Below, piece after piece: positions 6,536-11,968 of a stretch of 14,921 nucleotides of DNA (positions are counted from its first letter, which is position 1; every line of letters begins with the position of its first letter). Position numbers and translations under genes: made by a program. Source of the DNA: SZUA-521 sp041738285 (GTDB lineage: Bacteria; Pseudomonadota; Gammaproteobacteria; Pseudomonadales; Azotimanducaceae); assembly GCA_041738285.1 (NCBI GenBank), contig JBGSQB010000025.1, positions 1 through 14,921 on the forward strand, in the 5' to 3' direction. A model generated the notes under the pieces. The model ran no database searches. It was not told where the DNA came from and saw only the letters and a program-made list of their open reading frames with translations.

Positions 6536-7351
6536 ATGGAATACACGAACAAAGTCGCAGTGATCACGGGTGGCGCGAGCGGCATTGGCCTTGCCACCGC
6601 CAAGCAACTCGCCGGGCGCGGCGCGCATATCGTGCTCGTCGATGTGCAACGCGATGCGTTGGCGGCCGCTGCTCCACAAGTCGACAACAAAGGCCCCGGG
6701 CGCGTAGAAACGCGCGTCTGCGACGTCACGGACTTCACCGCCATGCAGGCGCTCGCCGCAGACGTTGTCGCAACTTTCGGCGGTGTGCACATCCTGTTCA
6801 ACAACGCGGGCATTGCCGTTGGCGGACCGATCGCCGAGATGACGCACGATGACTGGCGCTGGGTGATCGACGTCGACCTGTGGGGACCGATCCACGGCGT
6901 GGAAGCGTTTCTGCCCTACCTGCGCAAGGCCCGTCAAGGTGGCCACATTCTGTTCACCGCATCGTTTGCCGGCCTCGTGCCGAATGTGGGCCTTGGCCCC
7001 TACTGCGTTGCGAAGTACGGGGTCGTGGCGATGGCCGAAGTCCTCAACCGCGAGCTGCGCGACGATGACATCGGCGTATCGGTGCTCTGCCCGATGCGAG
7101 TGGCAACCAACATCGGCTCATCCGAACGCAATCGGGAGGATCGCTACGGTGGTGCATCCACGCGTGCACCTGTTCCGCAGCAAGGTGAGGACAATCAGGA
7201 TCTTGCAGGGCGGGTGTTGGACGTCGATGACGTTGCCGCCATCGTGGTGAAGGCGATCGACGAACGCGCGCTGTACATCCTGCCCCACGAAGAGAGTCGG
7301 CAGTACATTCGCAAACGCTTCGAACGCATTGACCGCGCGTTCGACAAGTAG
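6536..7351 (+). CDS. SDR-family NAD(P)-dependent oxidoreductase
   Basis: A 271-residue classical SDR that interconverts an alcohol and a ketone. The nucleotide loop is TGGASGIG (11-18). Asp36 ends the second strand, which in this family favours NAD over NADP. NNAG is at 89-92, and the catalytic triad is Ser143, Tyr156 and Lys160 (YCVAK). The usual tetrad Asn is Asp114 (VDLWGPIHG), a variant I recall in other SDRs with this segment. The extended C-terminus with a YILPHEESRQYIRKRFERI tail resembles SDRs acting on cyclic or bulky alcohols. It sits third in the DUF1330-VOC-SDR-GST operon, one base after the VOC stop and 16 bases before the GST. The likely role is supplying the ketone for the divergently encoded LLM enzyme, or oxidising a later intermediate. 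Confidence 0.88.
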   Translation: MEYTNKVAVITGGASGIGLATAKQLAGRGAHIVLVDVQRDALAAAAPQVDNKGPGRVETRVCDVTDFTAMQALAADVVATFGGVHILFNNAGIAVGGPIAEMTHDDWRWVIDVDLWGPIHGVEAFLPYLRKARQGGHILFTASFAGLVPNVGLGPYCVAKYGVVAMAEVLNRELRDDDIGVSVLCPMRVATNIGSSERNREDRYGGASTRAPVPQQGEDNQDLAGRVLDVDDVAAIVVKAIDERALYILPHEESRQYIRKRFERIDRAFDK

Positions 7352-7367
7352 CCACCGGAGTACGTCG

Positions 7368-7991
7368 ATGCTGAAGCTCTACTACACAGCCGGTACCTGC
7401 GCCCTCGCCTCGCACATCGCGTTGCGCGAAGCGGGCGCCGACTTCGAACTACGCCCGGTCGATTTCGCGACCGCTGAACAACGCACGCCGGCGTACAAAC
7501 AGGTGAACCCGAAAGGCCGTGTGCCGGCGCTCGAGACCGACCACGGCGTCATCACCGAGACCCCAGCGATCCTCACATTCATCGCGCAGACCCATCCCGG
7601 TGCGAAGCTCGCGCCGTTCGGCGATGCCTTCGCATTCGCCCGCATGCAGTCATTCGCGAGCTATCTGTGCGCCACGGTGCATGTCGCGCACGCGCACAGT
7701 CGACGCGGGGAACGCTGGGCCGATGACCCAGCAGCGATTGCCGAGATGAAACGCAAAGCACCCGAGGTCATGGCGCAGTGTTTCGCGCTCATCGAGGAAT
7801 CACTGTTCGTCGGGCCGTGGGTATTGGGCGATGATTACTGCGTCGTCGATCCCTACCTGTACACCCTCACCAGTTGGCTGCCGTACCACCAGATCGACGT
7901 GGCGCAGTTTCCGAAGGTCCAGGCCCACTACAAAAACATGTCGATACGCCCGGCGGTCATCGCAACGCACAAGGCTGAATTGTCACATTGA
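7368..7991 (+). CDS. Glutathione S-transferase, beta-class-like
   Basis: A 207-residue cytosolic GST. The N-terminal thioredoxin domain (about 1-79) has YYTAGTCALASHIAL with Cys11, the position of the beta-class active-site cysteine. It also has the cis-proline motif NPKGRVPAL (47-55) and the glutathione-binding ETPAI (64-68). The helical C-terminal domain carries a VHVAHAH segment and the N-capping-type aspartate in YCVVDPYLYTLTSW, ending MSIRPAV. The ATG at 7368 has GGAG seven bases upstream, 16 bases after the SDR stop. In catabolic operons such GSTs detoxify electrophiles, remove substituents, or isomerise ring-fission products. Here it closes the plus-strand operon. The exact reaction is not readable. 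Confidence 0.87.
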   Translation: MLKLYYTAGTCALASHIALREAGADFELRPVDFATAEQRTPAYKQVNPKGRVPALETDHGVITETPAILTFIAQTHPGAKLAPFGDAFAFARMQSFASYLCATVHVAHAHSRRGERWADDPAAIAEMKRKAPEVMAQCFALIEESLFVGPWVLGDDYCVVDPYLYTLTSWLPYHQIDVAQFPKVQAHYKNMSIRPAVIATHKAELSH

Positions 7992-8116
7992 CGCCCGTCG
8001 GTTAGCTCCAGGTTTGACACGTCGGCGCGGCGAGGCGCACGCTCAGTCGCGGGAGGCACTGCTGCACCGAGAGTGGTTGGCAGTTTTCGGATAGTTGCCG
8101 GTTTGTTACTCGACTA

Positions 8117-8140
8117 TCGAAGCCTTCATGAGGGCTTCGA
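8117..8140 (+). promoter_or_regulatory. Hairpin/dyad abutting the ribosome site of the duplicated-domain gene
   Basis: TCGAAGCC (8117-8124) pairs perfectly with GGCTTCGA (8133-8140). One further U-G wobble (8125 with 8132) leaves a six-base TCATGA loop, which is itself palindromic. In RNA this is a nine-pair stem whose last bases touch the GAGGGGG ribosome site (8139-8145) of the gene starting at 8152. It could be a structure controlling translation or mRNA stability, or as DNA a 24-base near-perfect operator. There is no run of T after it, so it is not a simple terminator. Confidence 0.5.
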
Positions 8141-8151
8141 GGGGGCAAAAC

Positions 8152-8922
8152 ATGATCCGGAAACTCATCACCGTGCTGTGCACGGCTGCGGTAGCGTGCA
8201 TTGCAACGACTGCATATGCTGCCGACACCGAGGTGGTCGAAGCGTTCGGCTGCAACTTCAACGACGGCAAGACCATGGCGGACCTGGACAGCGCGGTCGC
8301 GTACTACACGGCCGAGCGATCCAAGGTGCCCGCACCCGCGTTGCAAAAGATGGTCTCGCGCGTGTGGTCGCCGATGACCGGCACCGTGCCCGTCGACTTC
8401 GTGTGGTTCAACAGCAACATGACCTACACCGAGTGGGGCCAGATTCAAGATGCCATGACTGCATCGACGGTCGGCGCAGCAATCCAGGCGCGATTCGACG
8501 CCGCCGTCACCTGCCCGGCGTCGAGCCTGTGGGCGAGCGAGACCCTGCACAACACGCTCGATAAAAAGCCGTTCGTCGATGACGGTCGCGTGGTCGTCGA
8601 GTCGTTTCGTTGCCAACTGAATCCCGGTAAGACGATCGCGGACACCGATGCGGCGATCGCGGCATGGAAGCCGGTGTTTGCCAAGGCGGTGGCGGCCACT
8701 GGCGCCAGCACGTTCGTCGCCCGCCGTATACCACTCGTATCCGGCACCGGCTTCGATCTGACCTACCTCGCAGTCTGGGACGATGCCACCAGCTATGCGA
8801 AGACCAATGAAGCATTCATGGCGGATCCGGACAACGCGAAAAGCGGTGCACTGTTCGGAGCGGCCCATCGTTGTGAAACGGCGCTGTTCAACAGCCGAAC
8901 AGTGGTGCCGCCGCCGAACTAG
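8152..8922 (+). CDS. Secreted protein of unknown function with two tandem copies of one domain
   Basis: A 256-residue protein that I do not recognise by family name. Residues 1-23 form a Sec signal peptide with predicted cleavage after AYA, so it is probably periplasmic. The mature part consists of two related domains offset by exactly 120 residues. VVEAFGCNFNDGKTMADLD (28-46) matches VVESFRCQLNPGKTIADTD (148-166). The only four mature cysteines are C34, C121, C154 and C241, giving two pairs with the same 87-residue spacing, possibly one disulfide per domain. The ATG at 8152 follows a GAGGGGG ribosome site; an in-frame ATG at 8128 lies inside a hairpin loop and is less likely. The gene stands alone, 160 bases after the GST gene, and overlaps the convergent MDR gene by four bases. 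Function unknown; a binding role is only a guess. Confidence 0.8.
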   Translation: MIRKLITVLCTAAVACIATTAYAADTEVVEAFGCNFNDGKTMADLDSAVAYYTAERSKVPAPALQKMVSRVWSPMTGTVPVDFVWFNSNMTYTEWGQIQDAMTASTVGAAIQARFDAAVTCPASSLWASETLHNTLDKKPFVDDGRVVVESFRCQLNPGKTIADTDAAIAAWKPVFAKAVAATGASTFVARRIPLVSGTGFDLTYLAVWDDATSYAKTNEAFMADPDNAKSGALFGAAHRCETALFNSRTVVPPPN

Positions 8923-10010
8923 GGGCTAAGAAAGGTACAGGTGGCGCCAGATCTGGCGCCACCGCTCAATCGACGTGTGGGATCTTCCGATACCGCCACG
9001 AGCGTTTTGCCGAAGTTGCCACCCTCGAGCATTGCCTTGAAGGCGGCCGGCGCCTGGTCCAGCCCGTTCCAGATGTCCTCGCGGTAGACGACCGCACAAT
9101 CTCTCAGCCAATCAGACATCTCGCTCAAGAAGCGATCCTGATACTGTTCGACGAAGTTGCCAACGAACAGGCTATGGGGCGTCACGTCCTGGCGATCGAA
9201 GTAGGGTCGGCCCGTTGCCATCCATACCTCACCCGCGTTGCGCCCGTCGGTATTGCCGTACTGGGAGATCATGCCGCAAATCGTGATCCGGGATTTCCGG
9301 TTCAATAGCGGCAGGACCGCCTCATACACTCTTCCGCCGACGTTCTCGAAGTAGATGTCGATGCCGTCGGGACATGCTGCCGCCAGCTGCTCCTCGAAAT
9401 CGTCGGCACGGTGCGACACGGCGGCATCGAAGCCGAGTTCGTCGCGCACGAAATCGCACTTCTCTTTCGTGCTCGTCACGCCAACGACACGGCAGCCGCG
9501 AATGCGCGCGAGCTGTCCCGCTACCTGCCCGACACCACCCGAAGCGGCCGACACCACCACGGTTTCGCCCGTCTGGGGCTGACACTGAATGACGAGTCCG
9601 GAATAGGCGGTGAGACCGAGCATGCCGAGCACGCCGACCGCGGTCGAGATGGGTGCGATCGACGGATCGATGCGGCGCGGATGCATGTAGCCGAAGCGAG
9701 AAATGCCTTCACCGGTGAGGCCCAACGTCTGCCAACCGTTGGTGTTGAACAGGAAGTCGCCTTCGGCATAGTCGGCATGGCGGCTCTCGATCACCTGGGA
9801 GACGGTTCGGCCGTGACACACATCGCCCGGCTTTTCGACACCGCTGCGGCGTCGGCCCCACTGATACGGATCGAGCGACAGGTAAATCGTGCGCGTCAGC
9901 ATCTGCCCCGCGCCGGGTTCGGGCGCTTCGGTTTCGTGCCACGCGAAATCATCCGCTTGCGGCCAACCGGCGGTCGGCGTACGCGCGAGCCGCCAGTGCG
10001 GGTTATTCAT
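8919..10010 (-). CDS. MDR-family NADP-dependent oxidoreductase (alkenal/curcumin reductase-like)
   Basis: A 363-residue medium-chain reductase without structural zinc ligands, of the CurA/leukotriene B4 12-hydroxydehydrogenase type. These enzymes reduce the C=C bond of alpha,beta-unsaturated carbonyls with NADPH. Diagnostic segments are YLSLDPYQWGR (43-53), the cofactor loop SAASGGVGQVAG (154-165), YFENVGG (220-226) and ICGMISQYGN (244-252). The ATG at 10010 has GGGGAG six bases upstream, within the 3' end of the preceding gene three bases away, so it is the third gene of the second LLM operon. The family's usual end falls near GGNFGKTLVAV. Here about 20 extra residues follow, coded partly by a perfect 24-base palindrome, which suggests the original stop was lost and reading now runs through the terminator. 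Confidence 0.88.
   Translation of the reverse strand: MNNPHWRLARTPTAGWPQADDFAWHETEAPEPGAGQMLTRTIYLSLDPYQWGRRRSGVEKPGDVCHGRTVSQVIESRHADYAEGDFLFNTNGWQTLGLTGEGISRFGYMHPRRIDPSIAPISTAVGVLGMLGLTAYSGLVIQCQPQTGETVVVSAASGGVGQVAGQLARIRGCRVVGVTSTKEKCDFVRDELGFDAAVSHRADDFEEQLAAACPDGIDIYFENVGGRVYEAVLPLLNRKSRITICGMISQYGNTDGRNAGEVWMATGRPYFDRQDVTPHSLFVGNFVEQYQDRFLSEMSDWLRDCAVVYREDIWNGLDQAPAAFKAMLEGGNFGKTLVAVSEDPTRRLSGGARSGATCTFLSP
8940..8963. terminator. Perfect 24-base palindrome, probable (bidirectional) terminator hairpin inside the MDR 3' end
   Basis: The twelve bases GGTGGCGCCAGA at 8940-8951 are followed directly by their exact reverse complement. On the minus strand the dyad is followed by TGTACCTTTCTTAG, which is moderately T-rich and runs into the MDR stop codon. 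On the plus strand it lies 17 bases after the stop of the duplicated-domain gene but has no T tract. It sits between two convergent genes, so it probably ends the minus-strand transcript and may slow the opposing one. The whole dyad is in frame within the MDR gene (Gly-Gly-Ala-Arg-Ser-Gly-Ala-Thr). Confidence 0.6.
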
Positions 10011-10013
10011 CGA

Positions 10014-10448
10014 CTACTCCCCTGCAGGCGCATCGAGCGTCACCACCACCAACTTGCCGTTCAGCCAATCCGGCAGCCACTTGGGTACCTTGGGTCGAAG
10101 CCGCGTGAACACGTCTTTCACGTAGTCGGGATCGTCGAGCACGACCACCGCGTGGCCCTCCAACGTCGTCCCGCGAATGTGCAGGGTGACGTCGGCGCCT
10201 TCGCCGCGAAATTCCCGCCACCAGCGACCATCGGCGCCGAGGAAAACGCGCTCCCCTTCGCGCAGGTAGTTCACGGGAATCACTTTGCCGTCGGCGAAGG
10301 TCAGCAGCGTCACGATGCCGGCGCGTTCGCCCTGGGGATTGCTGCGGATCTCTTCGATGACCCGCGGGTTGACCACCGACCTTGCATACCAGAGGTAACT
10401 GCCCGCGAGCACGAGCACCACGATGACTACGCTCAACACGATCTTCAT
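10014..10448 (-). CDS. Membrane-anchored protein with a probable flavin-binding split-barrel (DUF385-like) domain
   Basis: A 144-residue protein starting with one transmembrane helix (residues 3-21, IVLSVVIVVLVLAGSYLWY). The rest is soluble: GIVTLLTFADGKVIPVNYL, VFLGADGRWWREF, then VTLHIRGTTLEGHAVVV. The small barrel strands with a W-W-R motif followed by a V-T-hydrophobic-R-G strand recall DUF385/nitroreductase-family F420- or FMN-binding split-barrel proteins. The match is by eye and moderate. Its ATG overlaps the stop of the upstream LLM gene (ATGA, 10448-10445), and the MDR gene starts three bases after its own stop, so the three are one operon. It may serve as a flavin reductase or carrier partner for the LLM enzyme. 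It could instead be an unrelated membrane protein. Confidence 0.55.
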   Translation of the reverse strand: MKIVLSVVIVVLVLAGSYLWYARSVVNPRVIEEIRSNPQGERAGIVTLLTFADGKVIPVNYLREGERVFLGADGRWWREFRGEGADVTLHIRGTTLEGHAVVVLDDPDYVKDVFTRLRPKVPKWLPDWLNGKLVVVTLDAPAGE

Positions 10449-11212
10449 GTGGCAGTTGCCGGGATCCAGCTGCGCACTTCCTGCGCCGTGGGCCCACCCG
10501 GACGCAGCATGACGACCGCAGTGTCGAAGCCCGCATCGGCGAACGCTTCGAGTCGTGCGCGATGTTCGGACGACGGATGTTCCGGGCCTAGCGCAATCGA
10601 CGAAACGATGGCGTTCTTGCCCCCCGCCTGACGATACCGCTTCAACGCATCGATGACCTGCTCCGTGCTGCGGTACAAACCTGATGCGATCCAACCCGAG
10701 AAATCATGCGCCGCGCGCTCCACGCTCTTACCCCAGGTACCGTACAACAGTGGCGGACCGCCGAGCAGGTTGGGATAGGGCGCGAGATCGATGTCGCCAT
10801 CGACACCGGTGGCGAGAACAGCTTTGAGCTTGGCGAGCGATTGATTGAAGCGGGAGAAGCGCGTGGCGAAGTCGCCGCCGAACACTTTGAAGTCGCTCTC
10901 GGTGGAGCCGGCACCGACGCCGATGCGTAACCGATCTCCCGCGAGATGCATGAGCGAGAAGATCTGATGGGCGAGCGCCGCGGGTTGATACAGCGGCAGT
11001 TGCAGCACCGCGGTACCCAGCTGTACACGGTGGGTGACGGCCGCGGCAGCGGCGAGCGAGAGCAGCGGATCTGGCAACAGAAACCCGCGACCGATGGCCT
11101 GCAGCACCCACAGCGAATCGAAGCCGGCACCTTCGAGTTCCCGCGCGCGCGCAATGAGCGCACCGGTCTCCGGTGTACGACTCATCGGTTGTAGGGCAGC
11201 GCCGAGCAACAT
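10445..11212 (-). CDS. LLM-class flavin-dependent oxidoreductase (second, shorter type)
   Basis: A 255-residue luciferase-like protein, shorter than the 419-residue enzyme at 4178-5437 and clearly of another subgroup. The first strand LLGAALQP is followed by ARELEGAGFDSLWVLQAIGRG, and then VTHRVQLGTAVLQLPLYQPAALAHQI. RLRIGVGAGSTESDFKVFGGDF supplies the glycine-rich flavin phosphate region. The C-terminal ALKRYRQAGG...GFDTAVVM segment is normal for members of about 250-290 residues using F420 or FMN. The ATG at 11212 has GGAG eight bases upstream. The gene heads an operon with a membrane-anchored probable split-barrel protein and an MDR enone reductase, and diverges from an enoyl-CoA isomerase-like gene. 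The reaction may be a dehydrogenation or oxygenation of a hydrophobic catabolite. Confidence 0.8.
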   Translation of the reverse strand: MLLGAALQPMSRTPETGALIARARELEGAGFDSLWVLQAIGRGFLLPDPLLSLAAAAAVTHRVQLGTAVLQLPLYQPAALAHQIFSLMHLAGDRLRIGVGAGSTESDFKVFGGDFATRFSRFNQSLAKLKAVLATGVDGDIDLAPYPNLLGGPPLLYGTWGKSVERAAHDFSGWIASGLYRSTEQVIDALKRYRQAGGKNAIVSSIALGPEHPSSEHRARLEAFADAGFDTAVVMLRPGGPTAQEVRSWIPATAT

Positions 11213-11228
11213 GGCAAGTTCTCCGCAG

Positions 11229-11254
11229 TGACGTCATACAATGCCCGTTCGAAC
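11229..11254. promoter_or_regulatory. Divergent leader: TACAAT -10-like box between two 8-base palindromes
   Basis: The 57-base gap between the second LLM gene and the enoyl-CoA isomerase gene holds TGACGTCA (11229-11236) and GTTCGAAC (11247-11254), both perfect palindromes. TACAAT (11237-11242) lies between them and is a good plus-strand -10 placed about 28 bases before the ATG at 11270. No convincing -35 is visible, so a regulator-dependent promoter is possible. Confidence 0.3.
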
Positions 11255-11269
11255 ACCCGAGCGAAAGAC

Positions 11270-11968
11270 ATGCCTACATTGAACATTCGCGATGAAAACG
11301 CAGTGCGCGTGGTGGAGATGGATCGGCCAGAGGCGCTGAACGCTTTCAATGGTCAGTTGATGGATGACCTTGCGGATGCGTTCCTCGATGCGGCGGCAGA
11401 CGCCCGCATCAAAGTGTTGGTGCTGACCGGCGCTGGCCGTGCCTTTTCAGCGGGCGCCGACCTCATGGAGATGGGGCGTCCACAGCAACCGCCGAAACAT
11501 GGTTTTGCCGGGCTGTTGGAATCGATCATCGAATTCCCGAAGCCATTCATGGTCGCGGTCAATGGCGTCGGTGCCGGCATTGGTGCAACGATTTGCGGCC
11601 TGGCCGACTGCGTCTATATGTCGAGCAGTGCGCGGCTGCGCTGCCCATTCTCCGCGCTTGGTCTCACTGCGGAGGCGGCGAGCACCTATTTGTTCCCGAA
11701 GCTGATGGGTCGACAGCGCGCCACCTGGTTTCTGCTGGCCGCCGAATGGATGAGTGCACAGGAGTGTCTGGACGCGGGCCTGGTGCTGGAAGTGTTGCCG
11801 CCGGAGGAACTCATGCCGCGCGCGATGGCGCAGGCGGCAAAACTGGGTGCGCTTCACCCGCGTCATAGGCACCGAAGTTGCGCCCGCCCTGGTAGACCAC
11901 CCAGCCGTGGCGATCGCGATACTTCACATCGAGGTCGACCGAGAAGCGATCGATCGGTCGCCAAGTGA
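11270..11968 (+). CDS. Enoyl-CoA hydratase/isomerase family protein, C-terminally truncated with an unrelated tail
   Basis: A crotonase-fold protein acting on acyl-CoA esters. The oxyanion-hole segments are GRAFSAGADL (56-65) and GVGAGIG (99-105). CPFSALGLTAEAASTYLFPKLMG (125-147) puts Glu135 where delta3,delta2-enoyl-CoA isomerases carry their catalytic glutamate, so isomerase activity is likelier than hydratase. Homology stops around residue 195 (MAQAAKLGAL, base 11854), about 60 residues before the usual end. The 37 residues after that are Arg- and His-rich with no crotonase character, because the frame there reads antisense through the DUF5916 gene. The missing C-terminal helices normally close the active site or form the trimer interface, so the product is probably impaired. 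The ATG at 11270 has a weak purine-rich leader; an in-frame ATG at 11228 is the alternative. Confidence 0.8.
   Translation: MPTLNIRDENAVRVVEMDRPEALNAFNGQLMDDLADAFLDAAADARIKVLVLTGAGRAFSAGADLMEMGRPQQPPKHGFAGLLESIIEFPKPFMVAVNGVGAGIGATICGLADCVYMSSSARLRCPFSALGLTAEAASTYLFPKLMGRQRATWFLLAAEWMSAQECLDAGLVLEVLPPEELMPRAMAQAAKLGALHPRHRHRSCARPGRPPSRGDRDTSHRGRPRSDRSVAK

Noticed and set aside
8014..8019. Perfect TTGACA upstream of the duplicated-domain gene
   Set aside because: The bases 16-18 positions downstream are GC-rich with nothing like a -10, so it is not called as a promoter.
9411..10631. Long plus-strand open frame antisense to the MDR and split-barrel genes
   Set aside because: It crosses several confident minus-strand genes, has no family pattern, and has the Arg/His-rich composition of a shadow frame.
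11855..11968. The extended overlap of the crotonase and DUF5916 frames as a genuine overlapping gene pair
   Set aside because: Neither tail has any family character, and both proteins stop matching at the same point. Truncation explains it better than designed overlap.
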